A stretch of DNA of 64,000 nucleotides from Sphingobacterium oryzagri (GCF_028736175.1 NZ_CP117880.1:5022001-5086000), one strand, 5' to 3'; counted from the first letter of the stretch, positions 9,515 through 19,077 are shown. Program-made: numbers and translations. Notes: generated by a model not told the origin, from the sequence alone.

Positions 9515-9839
9515 TTTGCTTTAATACTTTCCCCGGTGGCAACGTACGGGTTTGCTCGTAAGCCATGCAAGCAACGCCTGCCAAGTGAACTTTTTCAGCA
9601 AAATGCGACCCGCGATCGGGATGCAATGTTAATTAAAATACAAGGTGATCGAAGATGCAATTTTTCCAACACCGAGACCTGGATAAACTATGGTTCTTCT
9701 TTAGCCTATGGATTAAACGAGCAGATAGTCTTAATCCGTAAAAACGAGTTTTATTCGTTGCTGACGAAAAAAGTTTTGCATCGCCAAAGCATTTCCAAAC
9801 GCGCGAACAAGTATCTTTGACAGTTACACGGCTTTTTAC
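9515..9839. other. Intergenic region, no gene supported
   Basis: A 94-codon open frame (9536-9820) has an improbable composition and no recognisable motif, and is not called. No hairpin or repeat stands out. Confidence 0.4.
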
Positions 9840-10412
9840 ATGAACGACATTCTAACGCATATCGACAAATACCATAAACTATCGGCAGCTAGTCGTGCAG
9901 CCTTTCTTGACATCTGTACGGCGAAACATTTCTGTAAAGGTTCGTTCTTGCAGCAGGCCAATGAATCAGCGCGATATATCTATTTTATCCAAAAAGGACT
10001 GGTGGGCTATTATACCACGAATGAGAAGGGCGCCATTACATATAAAATGTTTTTTGCCGAAAATAGCTTTGTCGCATCGACCTCGGCTGTAGTGGGCAAC
10101 TTACCCAGCGATTTTGCGATTATTGCGCTTGAAGATTGTCAGGTTATCCGGTATTCCGCGGCGGCATTTCGCTCGTTATACCAAACTCGGCACGACATTG
10201 CCTTGTTTCATATACATTATTTGGAGGAAAACTGGGTGGTTAAAAAAGAGCCGTTAGAAATTGCATTACGCAATCAAACGGCCAAGGAACGCTATCTAAA
10301 ACTACGGGCAGATTTGTCGCTTTATTCCCGTTTGAAAAAACATCATATTGCTTCCTATCTCGGCATTACGCCGACACAATTAAGTCGCATACGAAAAGAA
10401 TTAAAGACGTAG
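9840..10412 (+). CDS. Crp/Fnr family transcriptional regulator
   Basis: 190 residues. The N-terminal cyclic-nucleotide-binding-like barrel spans about 15-125 (GSFLQQANESARYIYFIQKG, then MFFAENSFVASTSAVV), and the C-terminal winged helix-turn-helix is HHIASYLGITPTQLSRIRKE. The canonical cAMP-contacting residues are not evident, as usual for Bacteroidota Crp-like proteins, so the effector is unknown. The next genes (RidA and VOC) follow at short distances on the same strand and may be its targets or operon partners. Confidence 0.9.
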   Translation: MNDILTHIDKYHKLSAASRAAFLDICTAKHFCKGSFLQQANESARYIYFIQKGLVGYYTTNEKGAITYKMFFAENSFVASTSAVVGNLPSDFAIIALEDCQVIRYSAAAFRSLYQTRHDIALFHIHYLEENWVVKKEPLEIALRNQTAKERYLKLRADLSLYSRLKKHHIASYLGITPTQLSRIRKELKT

Positions 10413-10479
10413 TTTCTCAACATATGTATACGTTTTTATCAGGTGTTCTTATGAACTTTGCAAATAAGTATATCAATAC

Positions 10480-10899
10480 ATGCATAAAACGAACACACAT
10501 CGGGTCAATCCTGCGGGTATCTTTGACCCTACTCCTTATGGATTTTCACACAGCATAAAAATTGATAATCCGCTTACCATGTGCTTTGTCTCCGGCCAAA
10601 GTGCGGGCATGGGCCTTACGCATGAACTTTCTCCAGACTTTAGCACGCAGGTGCGTCACGCTCTTCAAAATCTGCGGATGCAATTAGCCGCGCAATCTTT
10701 TCTTATGCAAGATGTCGTAAAAATAACCTTACTGATCGTGGATCACACGCCTGAAAAGTTAGCGATCTGGTGTGAAGAGGCTTCTCTCGCTTGGGAAGAA
10801 GATGCGCTCCCTACGAGCACGCTTATACCTGTGCAGCAGTTGGTCTTACCCGGTATGCTGATTGAAATTGATGCGATCGCTCAACGTGGGGCTTTTTAA
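10480..10899 (+). CDS. RidA/YjgF/UK114 family protein
   Basis: 139 residues with the chorismate-mutase-like RidA fold signature: FVSGQSAGMG early, HALQNLRMQLAAQSFLMQDVVKITLLIVDH in the middle, and PTSTLIPVQQLVLPGMLIEIDAIA at the end. The arginine that binds the imine/enamine carboxylate in true RidA (usually R in 'pxRs') is not in the usual position, so this may belong to a non-deaminase subgroup. It lies 67 bases after the Crp-like gene and 21 bases before the VOC gene. Confidence 0.87.
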   Translation: MHKTNTHRVNPAGIFDPTPYGFSHSIKIDNPLTMCFVSGQSAGMGLTHELSPDFSTQVRHALQNLRMQLAAQSFLMQDVVKITLLIVDHTPEKLAIWCEEASLAWEEDALPTSTLIPVQQLVLPGMLIEIDAIAQRGAF

Positions 10900-10920
10900 A
10901 GACTGCTAATATTTCTGAAC

Positions 10921-11379
10921 ATGATAAAGGGAATCTACGAAACACATATTCAGGTAAGCAACTTAGAAGACGCGATACAATTTTACACGCAGGTTTTAGG
11001 ACTCACCATAGGCCAACTTGACGAAGCTCGTCGGATTGCATTTCTCTATATGCCTGGAGGCAACAAGACCAGTATGCTCGGCCTTTGGGAACAGACGCAC
11101 GATTTACAAACGCGTCATTTTGCTTTTCACTGTGATAAAGATTTTATCTTGCATGGCGCTACCGAATTTTTGCAGCAAAACAATCGGCATCCGTACAACT
11201 TTTTGAACGATCGTTCTTCGCAGCCCATGGTATTTTGCTGGATGCCTGCGTTAGCTATTTATTTTGACGATCCTGATGGTAATCAATTGGAATTTCTCGC
11301 ACTGCTGGGTGGCGAAAGTCGGGCAGATCTAGGCGTGCTATCCTACGCAGACTGGCTGCGACACACGACAACAGCCTGA
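10921..11379 (+). CDS. VOC family (glyoxalase/bleomycin resistance fold) protein
   Basis: 152 residues with two beta-alpha-beta-beta-beta modules: ETHIQVSNLEDAIQFYTQVL at the start and PALAIYFDDPDGNQLEFLALL at the end. The histidine in the first module (THIQV) and the glutamate in QLEFLAL occupy the usual metal-ligand positions. The family covers isomerases, dioxygenases and drug-binding proteins; the substrate is not inferable. The 21-base gap to the RidA gene suggests co-transcription. Confidence 0.88.
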   Translation: MIKGIYETHIQVSNLEDAIQFYTQVLGLTIGQLDEARRIAFLYMPGGNKTSMLGLWEQTHDLQTRHFAFHCDKDFILHGATEFLQQNNRHPYNFLNDRSSQPMVFCWMPALAIYFDDPDGNQLEFLALLGGESRADLGVLSYADWLRHTTTA

Positions 11380-11446
11380 TTGCACAACAGCACCTTGCAA
11401 CATAAAATAGCACACTATAATAAGCGCAAACACAAATTATATTTAC

Positions 11447-11968
11447 ATGAAAACATCTGAATTTTTCCAAAAAAAACAAAGGACCATTAAACTATTAATT
11501 TATGCTGCTGCAACGTGTCTGCTGTTGTTAGGCGTTGTGGTCTACAGCGCCGGATTGTTTGACAATGATCTTAAGGTAAAACCTTTAGTGGTTTCGGGAG
11601 CACTTTTTGTTATTATGTTGGCACTACTCGTTAATAGATTGATTGGATTGAATGATAAGTCGCCGCTTATCCGGCTGACCGAGACTACATTTGAAGGTCG
11701 AACGGCTCCGTTAAGCAAGGCGTTTGGTCAAGGTGAATGGGCAGATGTTAAAGCTATCGGCTTAGCGGTTCAGGGAGGAGACGAACTGGTTGTCGTCACC
11801 TTGGCAAACCAACAAAAGTACAGCGAACGCCTTTCTAAAATGATGCGGAGCATCGCTGTTGATAAGGCACAAAATGAAATCAATGTGATGTATTCGGCAT
11901 CAGAAATCGATCTTTCGCCCACGGAATTATTAACGATCTTTCAATCGTATTGGCAGCAGTCTAGATAG
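11447..11968 (+). CDS. Small membrane protein, STM3941-like
   Basis: 173 residues with two N-terminal membrane helices (about 15-35, LLIYAAATCLLLLGVVVYSA, and 45-65, PLVVSGALFVIMLALLV). A soluble domain follows in which PLIRLTETTFEGRTAPLS and GEWADVKAIGL resemble the PH-like domain of STM3941-type proteins (from memory, moderately sure). Role unknown. Confidence 0.65.
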   Translation: MKTSEFFQKKQRTIKLLIYAAATCLLLLGVVVYSAGLFDNDLKVKPLVVSGALFVIMLALLVNRLIGLNDKSPLIRLTETTFEGRTAPLSKAFGQGEWADVKAIGLAVQGGDELVVVTLANQQKYSERLSKMMRSIAVDKAQNEINVMYSASEIDLSPTELLTIFQSYWQQSR

Positions 11969-12017
11969 TATGCCGTTTTTGAAGCGAATTATCTTCCCTC
12001 GCCCTTTTTTCATCTGA

Positions 12018-13187
12018 CTAGCGCACATTTAATTTAAACCTATGCTGCGACTTATTTAAATGATTGTCAATAGCCATAAAGGTAATCTCGAATTGTCCTA
12101 AAGGAGCCGCATCTGCTGATAAAATCCTTTTGTCGGCATCAAAATGTAACCAACTACCAGCTTGATGCTGTACTTCATACGTTAAATCCTTATCGTTGAT
12201 GTGCTTAAAGCAGTCTTGTACCATTGTTATCTCAAAAGGCTTTCCGCTTTGCACGGTGATATCAGCGATAGGATTATAAACGTATGGCTTGAATAACTTC
12301 GAAGTATTCACCCAAAAAATATCCGACTCTACGATCGCCTCATCGCGAATCTGTAGCCTGGTAAAGAAAAGAAACTGATTATCCGCACTTACAAATGGCC
12401 TTCTTTCCCAATCTGCTGTATTTATTGCTGGATCGACTTTTTGAGCTTTTGACCATGTATTGTTTACATCCGGGTAACTGATATATAAATCTGCTCCTCC
12501 ACCGTCATCCGCATATCGACAAAAAATCATGTATTCTTTGTCGGGAGAAACGAATATACTTTCCTCATCATCCAACGTAGATATTTCAGCAATTTTATTT
12601 GCTTTTCGGTAACCGCCCTGTTCGAAGGTCGAAAAAAATAAGTCTGCACCGAAGCTCTTTTCATTTTGCTCGCCGTTTCTGGTGGATGAAAAGTAAATGG
12701 TATTGTCGTATGTCATACAAGCATTAGCTTCTCTGCTCGCCGAGTTGATCGGCGCTCCAAGTAATTGTGGATTGCTCCACACCCCCTTCTCTTTTTCCAA
12801 TAGCCATATATCCGTCTTGAAATTAAAATCATCGAATTCACCTTTTGCATACAACAGATATTGCCCGCTTGGGGAGAAGTAAGGAAGAAACGCATTATCG
12901 CCTTTCAACGGTTTAAAAAGAGCTGGTTCAGTCCACTTCCCTTCCAATTTATTCGCGTAATAAATTTTTCCTTGATAGTTTTGCGCGTCTAATATTCCGA
13001 AGGCAAGTTCTTTCATATCTGCCGTAAAGGAAAGGCCATGTTCTAATCTATTTTTTACGGATATCACATCCGGAGCAAAAACAGTAGGAACCGCGCCCGG
13101 ATAGGGCTGCCCGAAAAGCAAAGGCAATTCTTTTCCTGATTTACAACTTGTAAACAGCCATACGAACACGATTAGATATCTACCCAT
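12018..13187 (-). CDS. Lipoprotein with PD40/WD40-like beta-propeller repeats and a C-terminal Ig-like domain
   Basis: 389 residues. The lipobox VWLFTSC gives an N-terminal lipidated cysteine near residue 15. The central region contains several TolB/PD40-type repeats with the F-S/D-G-x-L-Y pattern: LPYFSPSGQYLLYAKG, ESIFVSPDKEYMIFCR, RRPFVSADNQFLFFTR. The last ~95 residues (PIADITVQSGKPFEITMVQD onward) look like a cadherin/Ig-like repeat. It is likely a cell-surface or periplasmic lipoprotein; function unknown. It is convergent with the preceding gene. Confidence 0.75.
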   Translation of the reverse strand: MGRYLIVFVWLFTSCKSGKELPLLFGQPYPGAVPTVFAPDVISVKNRLEHGLSFTADMKELAFGILDAQNYQGKIYYANKLEGKWTEPALFKPLKGDNAFLPYFSPSGQYLLYAKGEFDDFNFKTDIWLLEKEKGVWSNPQLLGAPINSASREANACMTYDNTIYFSSTRNGEQNEKSFGADLFFSTFEQGGYRKANKIAEISTLDDEESIFVSPDKEYMIFCRYADDGGGADLYISYPDVNNTWSKAQKVDPAINTADWERRPFVSADNQFLFFTRLQIRDEAIVESDIFWVNTSKLFKPYVYNPIADITVQSGKPFEITMVQDCFKHINDKDLTYEVQHQAGSWLHFDADKRILSADAAPLGQFEITFMAIDNHLNKSQHRFKLNVR

Positions 13188-13429
13188 AGGTTAACTATTA
13201 TGCTTTTAAAAAAATTAGCATGACTAATTTAGTAAATCCAGGACTATAAAACGATACCTACTATGGCAAACCCAATAGTTGTGCTTAATCAGTAAGCTGC
13301 TGAATTGATCATCATGTTGATTTCCGCCTTATTACTGATAGAACATATTACTGTTGTCAAATCTCTTCCGATACTACAGAATAGAGTAAAACTTTAAAAG
13401 AAGGTAAAAAGACGAAATTATGTTAAAAA
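13188..13429. other. Intergenic region before the duplicated segment
   Basis: No gene. The divergent promoter of the lipoprotein gene should lie at its left edge. Confidence 0.35.
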
Positions 13430-13520
13430 GTGTAAAATATCTACCGAAGTATTTCAATGGCACATTATTTGATTATATCCTAGTATTCATAATTTAGGTT
13501 AATAATTGGTTAGTTAGTAA

Positions 13521-13553
13521 AAAAATCCTGAAGCTCCCCGCTTCAGGATTTTT
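13521..13553. terminator. Bidirectional terminator hairpin in duplicated segment A
   Basis: AAAAATCCTGAAGC / GCTTCAGGATTTTT is a perfect 14-bp stem with loop TCCCC, with T-runs on both strands. It is conserved at 46351-46385 in segment B. No gene ends just before it in either copy, so it may be what remains of a lost gene or may insulate the NTF2-like unit. Confidence 0.75.
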
Positions 13554-13923
13554 TTTGTGCCTGTTCTAAAATCGAAAAGTCACGTATTACTTCCAATAGT
13601 TCGTGCCAGGTAGAACAATTGCAACAGCAAAAAAAAGATGATGAAGACCGGTACAAACACATTAGTAGCGCGCAATTGTTCGAAGCCGAACATCCCTTTG
13701 TTCGTTAACGAACAGCTATAAAATCGCACCAATAACGCAACTATCTCATAATCTATTGTTTACCATTTATGGCAAAGCCCTTGCATTCCTATGATCAGCT
13801 GGACAAGGCTGGAATCATGAAGTTTGAACGCAGCGGTAAAAGTTTCACCGAGTAAAGTTCTGTATTCACCGAGAAACAACCGTAATCCGTCTAATAGCTG
13901 TTCGTCAGCAGGATGCAGCGCCG

Positions 13924-13931
13924 TACTTTTG
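13924..13931 (+). promoter_or_regulatory. Putative -7 promoter element, NTF2-like copy 2
   Basis: TACTTTTG, identical in sequence and distance from the start codon to copies 1 and 3; see 1614-1621. Confidence 0.5.
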
Positions 13932-13990
13932 AAGTATCAAATAGGAAATAATAAAACATAGATATTAAAAGAAATTAAAAAAACACAACC

Positions 13991-14416
13991 ATGAAAAAGA
14001 CATTAACAACCATCGCAGCAGCCATCATTATGATTAGCTCATTCTCTTCCTTCGCCGCAGAGAAAACTAATCCGTTGAAGAACGTAGAATCTGCAAAGAT
14101 TATCAATACTTACCTGGAAGCGACTACGCTTGGCAGCATCGAACTCAATAAATTCCTTTTCGCAGATGATTTTCAGTACAGCAATAGCGCAAACAACGAC
14201 ACGTTCAACAAGCGCGAGTACAGCAATTTCTTAAAAGCACACAAAGGCGTAAACTTTGATTGCAAAACAAGCTATGAGATTTTGGATCAAAGTGGAAAGG
14301 CTTGTATGGCAAAAGCAACGATGGTTTTCGAGAATTTCACACGTGTAGACTACATCACGCTGAGCCAGGATCAGGACGGATGGAAAGTGAGCAAGGTGGT
14401 GACTACTTACCCGTAA
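13991..14416 (+). CDS. Exported NTF2-like / putative lumazine-binding protein, copy 2
   Basis: The protein is identical in all 141 residues to the copy at 1681, while about 12 bases differ, all silent by hand count. That pattern means purifying selection or gene conversion rather than a very recent copy. Signal peptide, NTF2-like domain and two cysteines are as described for copy 1. It is followed by the same hairpin and then, convergently, by the DUF3253 operon. Confidence 0.8.
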   Translation: MKKTLTTIAAAIIMISSFSSFAAEKTNPLKNVESAKIINTYLEATTLGSIELNKFLFADDFQYSNSANNDTFNKREYSNFLKAHKGVNFDCKTSYEILDQSGKACMAKATMVFENFTRVDYITLSQDQDGWKVSKVVTTYP

Positions 14417-14480
14417 TAGTATAAGATTTTTGTTTCAATACCGCCATGTCGCGAGATATTGCATTGTTTAGTTTAGTTAT

Positions 14481-14504
14481 AAAGTCTGCAGCCATGCAGA
14501 CTTT
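14481..14504 (+). terminator. Hairpin terminator of NTF2-like copy 2
   Basis: The same perfect 10-bp stem AAAGTCTGCA / TGCAGACTTT followed by GTTGTTTTTT. It separates convergent transcripts: the DUF3253 stop codon lies 28 bases further on. Confidence 0.75.
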
Positions 14505-14531
14505 GTTGTTTTTTGCAAAAGCGGAGCAAAT

Positions 14532-14774
14532 TTAGATTCCTTTAATACGAATCGGTCCTTTGATATGATCGATGTCGACAGGTTCCCCCTTTTGCGTAAT
14601 CAAGACTTTTCCCTGCTTTTGCAAGCTGATGGCTACCGCGACGACGTCGTTCATATGTGTACGCCAATCGTCGGGAAAAAGTTCCCGGGCGATCTCGGAG
14701 GGACAGAACGTTTTTTCTGTACCGCGCTCCTCGGCCATGGCTAATACGCTCGCTACAATACGATCCTCTTGCAT
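14532..14774 (-). CDS. DUF3253 family small winged-helix-like protein, copy A
   Basis: 80 residues covering the whole DUF3253 domain: TFCPSEIARELFPDDWR, a middle helix VAVAISLQKQGKV and the end QKGEPVDIDHIKGPIRI. The family is predicted to have a winged-helix fold, and no function is established. It is the last gene of a minus-strand run (DUF4385, DUF2256, 2H phosphoesterase, DUF3253) and starts 104 bases after the 2H stop codon. A close paralogue lies at 47478-47720. Confidence 0.85.
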   Translation of the reverse strand: MQEDRIVASVLAMAEERGTEKTFCPSEIARELFPDDWRTHMNDVVAVAISLQKQGKVLITQKGEPVDIDHIKGPIRIKGI

Positions 14775-14878
14775 AATATGCTAACGCAAAACCGCATCGA
14801 TAGGTTTCATAAGATAGCGATTTTCCGCAGCAAAACATGACCAAAATCGTCGCTACGACTGGCGATTACGCTTTTGTA

Positions 14879-15394
14879 TTAATCCTGATTTACAAACGGA
14901 AATCCCGCTTTATACGCCCAAGGACCGCCTTGATAAATCCAAAGATCCATACCGGTTGCGCGAACCGTGAAAGGCTTGAAACCTTCACGTAATGCCTGCA
15001 ATAATTCCTTTGAAGCAGCGGGTGTCACTTTATTCTGCACCGTAACATGTGGCATAAAACGCTGCTGATCCTGCGCAATCAGCTCATTTGCAAAAGCAGC
15101 GCGTAACGCCTGGTGAAGTCGCTGTAACTTATCGCTTTCGAACTGGTAAGCTACTCCGGCGCCAAGATGCCGAAGGCCGGTAACCCGCATATCGAAAGGT
15201 TCTTGCGTTATTTCACGCAATACAGCGAAGGTATGTGCCGTGTCTGGCAACTTATGAAACAGTGTCAAATGAGCTTTTAAATAATTCCGCTCTACCGGAA
15301 AGTGTTTTTCACGAAGCGCATTAAAAAAGTCCTGACTTTCGCTATCCAGCCGAAGGGTCAATATATATGTTATGCTGTCTTCTTTTTTCTGCAT
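14879..15394 (-). CDS. 2'-5' RNA ligase family (2H phosphoesterase) protein, copy A
   Basis: About 171 residues with both HxTx motifs of the 2H fold: HLTLFHKLP near residue 42 and HVTVQNK near residue 123. These histidines and threonines catalyse 2',3'-cyclic or 2'-5' phosphodiester chemistry on RNA or nucleotides. A TTG at 15406 extends the frame by four codons, but the ATG at 15394 is preferred. The start lies inside the DUF2256 gene (25-base overlap), implying translational coupling. The substrate is unknown. Confidence 0.88.
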   Translation of the reverse strand: MQKKEDSITYILTLRLDSESQDFFNALREKHFPVERNYLKAHLTLFHKLPDTAHTFAVLREITQEPFDMRVTGLRHLGAGVAYQFESDKLQRLHQALRAAFANELIAQDQQRFMPHVTVQNKVTPAASKELLQALREGFKPFTVRATGMDLWIYQGGPWAYKAGFPFVNQD

Positions 15395-15513
15395 CTTTCT
15401 GAACAATATTTAACCTCATCCCAGTTTTTCTCCCACTTTTTACGCCAGGCAAATGGCCTTCCACAGGTCACGCAGATCTTCTGCGGTAGATCTTGCTTTT
15501 TAACCCCTTTCAT
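15370..15513 (-). CDS. DUF2256 zinc-ribbon-like small protein (intact copy A)
   Basis: A 47-residue protein found by translating the gap between its neighbours. It starts [20 protein letters not shown], has the core [20 protein letters not shown] and ends CRKKKTA. Two cysteine pairs (C-x2-C and C-x3-C) suggest zinc binding. The ATG overlaps the end of the DUF4385 gene by 14 bases and the stop lies inside the 2H gene, so three genes are chained by overlaps. From memory DUF2256 often neighbours cryptochrome/photolyase genes; none is visible here. The paralogue at 48316-48459 is broken. Confidence 0.9.
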   Translation of the reverse strand: MKGVKKQDLPQKICVTCGRPFAWRKKWEKNWDEVKYCSERCRKKKTA

Positions 15514-15985
15514 CTTTCCATTGTTTCTTCATCGCCGCATAGTGCGTATTGGCCTCGGCCTGCTTCCATCGTTTATAAAAGACATCGGCAGCAGCGGCTT
15601 TCTCCATATCGCCGGTACCACGTTCCAATAGCGCGTAATCGCGCTCTTTATCATATTTCTTCCCACCTTTGTAGTTCGCATAGCGACGTGCGCGCGTGTA
15701 GCCCATTTGCAGATACTTCCGCGCCATGTCTGCTCCTACAAAATCATCTGCTTTTAGATAATCTTCAAACATAGCCAAAATCTGATCACTACTTTCCTCG
15801 GCTATAGCTTCGGTTTTAAAGCGCCAATACCGCCCAATTTCTGATTTGTAGGGCTCGCAGATCAATACGCCCTGCTCGCCTTTTCCCACACGATATGCCA
15901 AAGGATGCGCACGATAGTCGATATCGGGTTTCCAGGCGTATTGCTGCTTATCGAAGTTCAAATAGCTGGGTTGTTGACTTTTCAT
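15500..15985 (-). CDS. DUF4385 family protein, copy A
   Basis: 161 residues, cytoplasmic, matching DUF4385 throughout: [60 protein letters not shown] and the end [14 protein letters not shown]. Function unknown; the family is widespread in bacteria and phages. It is first in the four-gene operon. A near-identical paralogue lies at 48446-48931. Confidence 0.88.
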   Translation of the reverse strand: MKSQQPSYLNFDKQQYAWKPDIDYRAHPLAYRVGKGEQGVLICEPYKSEIGRYWRFKTEAIAEESSDQILAMFEDYLKADDFVGADMARKYLQMGYTRARRYANYKGGKKYDKERDYALLERGTGDMEKAAAADVFYKRWKQAEANTHYAAMKKQWKDERG

Positions 15986-16443
15986 CGGTGTAAATACTTA
16001 ATTTCAACAAGTGGATGCAATATCCAGACCATATTGATCTGTGATTTACCATCATCCGCTGTACAGCTCCATTTCTCCATAGTATCGATGCTATCTATAA
16101 GACCAATTTTGCGAGAACAGTTTGTCAAAATTTACGGCATCTAAACCGTAGCCTCTGTTGTTGGATAAATTAGAATTTATCATACTTAAACGCGACAAAT
16201 TATACGCGACTGATTTTTTCAACCTGCTACTTTTATGAAGCGTCAGCCTTTATTTTTTGCGTTATTCAAATTCTTATTGATAAAGGTTGAACTCATTGCT
16301 ATCACGGTTGGTACTACAATAGTTAGTTTTCAATGGTGTGCCATTGCTTCGCTTGAGCATCATGCGTTGGCATGTAAGTCTCCTTTTAGTCATATATAAC
16401 ACGGGAAAAACCGTGTTGCCCAAGGTTATTTCACCGTTTAATT
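15986..16443. other. Intergenic region between DUF4385 and the S41 peptidase
   Basis: No gene. A short hairpin, AACACGG / CCGTGTT (16399-16417), lies just past the S41 stop codon. It lacks a following T-run on the minus strand, so its role as terminator is uncertain. Confidence 0.4.
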
Positions 16444-17856
16444 TTATTGGTTAGCATCCTGCAAATACTGAATAGCACGATCCAACTGCGAATCGTTTTT
16501 TGCAGGATAGAGAACGTCATCCAGCTGCTGTTCAACGAGCAAGTCTGGCTTTATGCCAATACCAACAAACTCCTCATCATTTGGTAGCGTCACTTTTTTC
16601 GTGCAGATCCAAGCGGTCGTATGCCCCGGTAAATCAATTTGCAGCGGTTGACCGGTGCTACCATTGGTATGCTCACCTACGCGTTTAATATGATTCTGAT
16701 TGTACAGATAGATCAAAAAATCTTCTGCGGCGGAAGCTGTATAACTGTTCGATAGCAATACCGTAGGAACCTCCAATTTGATAACTGTACGAGCAACAAT
16801 AGGATTATAGTCAAACGCATGGAATGTTGTGCCACTGTAGGCTTTATAGTAGCTTGTGGCGTCGACTTTGGAAATTCCCCATTCGGTCTTACCATGGATT
16901 GTGTCTTGTGGCGTTAAAAATGAACCAATGGCGCGATCGGTCGGGATAATTTTTCTGCTGAAATTTTTAGCACCATACAACGTATCCTGTTGAACAAAAT
17001 ATTTCGCAATGTCCAGCGCATTTTTTCCACTTCCACCACTATTGTTCCGAATATCAATAATGATACTACGCGCTTTTTGCAACTCGGGTAGTTTCGATTC
17101 AAAGCTTCGGACAACTTCCGCATCCGCAAACGTCCGAATGGCGACATACGCGATGTCATTTTCCAGCCACTTCATCTCAAATATAGCAGGTACGGCTACG
17201 GTTTCAGCAGCCAACGCCTCATCGGCTGCTTTAGCGTGCGTTAATCTAACTTGTTTAATTTCTCCTTTCGGCGTCTTGAAATCAATCGTGTATTCCTGAC
17301 CAATTAATCCTGATAGCAGATGATATGCCGCTTTGTTATTCAAATCCGTTTGTGTCGACGTGGCAATATAAGGTTTGACAAACTGTTCTTGATAAATACC
17401 TGTTGCTAAGCCATCTACTTTTATAACCTCACTGCCGATGGGAATTTCTTTTTCTTTGCTTTTATTGACATTGACGACATACACTTTGCCTTCTGCACTA
17501 CCCAGAAAGATACGGTACTCACCAAAATTTGTCGTCATGATCTCCTGCTGTATAGACTCGGGAAAGTACACTTGCGTATGGCCATCTTTTAAAACCGCAC
17601 ATAGTTTTTGAAGCTCCCGGAAATATGCATAATCGCTTTGTACATGCTGTACATTCGTAATCGCTTCTTGGTATGCACCATTCCATACAGAAGGATCTAT
17701 TTTGTACATGTAAACAAAATTATAATTAACATCACTCCAAAATTTGGACAATCCATAAATCTTCTCGTCAAGAGACAATGTGTTGGTAACCTGGGAATAA
17801 AGGTTGTTTCCAAACACGACCATTACTGCTAATGCAAAAAGTTTAATGCTCATCAT
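16444..17856 (-). CDS. S41 family C-terminal processing-type peptidase, exported
   Basis: About 470 residues with a signal peptide (MMSIKLFALAVMVVFGNNLYSQ; an upstream ATG at 17889 adds 11 unlikely residues). An N-terminal helical region carries LCAVLKDGHTQVYFP, a PDZ-like stretch follows (IPIGSEVIKVDGLATG), and then the tail-specific protease domain: IIDIRNNSGGSG and NSYTASAAEDF, where the serine of TASAAE is the expected nucleophile. The general-base lysine position is less clear (GSTGQP strand region). Periplasmic or surface protein; substrate unknown. Confidence 0.88.
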   Translation of the reverse strand: MMSIKLFALAVMVVFGNNLYSQVTNTLSLDEKIYGLSKFWSDVNYNFVYMYKIDPSVWNGAYQEAITNVQHVQSDYAYFRELQKLCAVLKDGHTQVYFPESIQQEIMTTNFGEYRIFLGSAEGKVYVVNVNKSKEKEIPIGSEVIKVDGLATGIYQEQFVKPYIATSTQTDLNNKAAYHLLSGLIGQEYTIDFKTPKGEIKQVRLTHAKAADEALAAETVAVPAIFEMKWLENDIAYVAIRTFADAEVVRSFESKLPELQKARSIIIDIRNNSGGSGKNALDIAKYFVQQDTLYGAKNFSRKIIPTDRAIGSFLTPQDTIHGKTEWGISKVDATSYYKAYSGTTFHAFDYNPIVARTVIKLEVPTVLLSNSYTASAAEDFLIYLYNQNHIKRVGEHTNGSTGQPLQIDLPGHTTAWICTKKVTLPNDEEFVGIGIKPDLLVEQQLDDVLYPAKNDSQLDRAIQYLQDANQ

Positions 17857-18181
17857 TTTGATTTTATTTCTTATAATTTCGGCCGGCATATGGTTTATCC
17901 TATTCTATAGCTTTATTTTTCCTAAATTACCTAAAAACGAGCAATCAATCAATTAACATTTTCGTGAATTATATACAGGCTAAAATATAAGGAGCTGACC
18001 GTGTTTGGTATCGCTATTTTGCGATATTTAAATGTAATCTATTTCATCGTATTCAGTGGTTTATACGGTAAAATCCGATAGCTAAACGGCTGTAACCATC
18101 CGATTGTAGCCATCGAAATTAAGTTGATCAAAAAACAGTTCTGGTTATTCCAAGAAGCTTTCCATACAATTATAGAGGCAA

Positions 18182-19075
18182 TTAATTAAAAGCCTGACGA
18201 AATTCAAGCGGTGAAAGATTCGTCTTCTTTTTGAAAAGCGTGCTAAAGGATTGCGCATGCTCAAAGCCCAGAGAATAGGCGATCTCGCTTACCGACAACT
18301 GCGTTGTGGAAAGTTGTTCTTTGGCTTTCAGAATGAGTTTTTCATGGATATGTTGCTGCGTGTTTTGTCCGGTGTGAATCCGAAGCAGATCACTCAAGTA
18401 GTTAGGCGACAAATGCAATTGTGCTGCAATATGCTGTACCGTGGGTAGCGTCCTCACACCAGAATTAAAATGATCGTCCAGCAATTGCTCAAACTTGCTT
18501 AACAGCGCCGAATTATTATTCTTTCGGGTCAAAAATTGCCGCTCATAAAAGCGGTTGGCATATTTTAGTAAGCTCTCGATATGGGTCAGCAAAATCTCTT
18601 GCGTATGCTTATCGATACGCTTGCACTCTTTCTCTATCTTAAGAAGCGTCGCTATCAGGTCATCTTCTTCCTCCGTGGAAAGGTGCAGCGCTTCATTGAC
18701 CGCGTAGTCAAAAAAACTGTATTGATGGATGCTGCTCGCCAGCGCATGTTGTAACAAAAAGTCCTGATGAAAGATCAGCAAATAACCGGATCCGCATTCC
18801 ACCGTTTGCAGATCCAGTTGTTGTACTTGATTGGGTGCCGTAAAACTTAACACGCCTTTATCATAATCATAATGCTGCTGTCCATACCGTATTTTGCCTT
18901 TTGCTTCCCGTTTAAGCGCCACACAATAAAAGCGGTTCACAAAACCCTTCCAGATATCGTCTTCTAAAAAAACACTTTCAGCCAGATTGATCACGCTCAC
19001 CATCGGATGGTGGGGTTCAGGCAGCGACAGCAACCGATGAAACTCGGAAAGAGAGTTGATAACGTTCATAAACAA
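18182..19075 (-). CDS. AraC family transcriptional regulator
   Basis: 297 residues. The N-terminal ~190 residues form a cupin-like sensor (SGYLLIFHQDFLLQHAL), followed by two helix-turn-helices: HIAAQLHLSPNYLSDLLR and SVSEIAYSLGFEHAQSFSTLF, with the usual AraC ending KKTNLSPLEFRQA. It starts two bases after the stop codon of the aldo/keto reductase gene, so both are probably in one operon and the regulator likely controls it. Confidence 0.92.
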   Translation of the reverse strand: MFMNVINSLSEFHRLLSLPEPHHPMVSVINLAESVFLEDDIWKGFVNRFYCVALKREAKGKIRYGQQHYDYDKGVLSFTAPNQVQQLDLQTVECGSGYLLIFHQDFLLQHALASSIHQYSFFDYAVNEALHLSTEEEDDLIATLLKIEKECKRIDKHTQEILLTHIESLLKYANRFYERQFLTRKNNNSALLSKFEQLLDDHFNSGVRTLPTVQHIAAQLHLSPNYLSDLLRIHTGQNTQQHIHEKLILKAKEQLSTTQLSVSEIAYSLGFEHAQSFSTLFKKKTNLSPLEFRQAFN

Positions 19076-19077
19076 AT

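Larger units (their letters stand above)
13430..15985. repeat. Segmental duplication, chromosomal copy A (paired with 46260-48931)
   Basis: About 2.6 kb: a shared non-coding lead-in (GTAAAATAT, then AATTTAGGTTAATAATTGG), an identical-type terminator hairpin, the NTF2-like gene with its UTRs, and convergent DUF3253, 2H phosphoesterase, DUF2256 and DUF4385 genes in the same order and spacing as copy B inside the island. Proteins are roughly 80-95% identical by eye. The distal halves of the NTF2-like leader have diverged most. Confidence 0.9.

Noticed and set aside
9536-9820. 94-codon plus-strand open frame after the PepSY gene
   Set aside because: No motif, odd composition and no family resemblance; likely chance.
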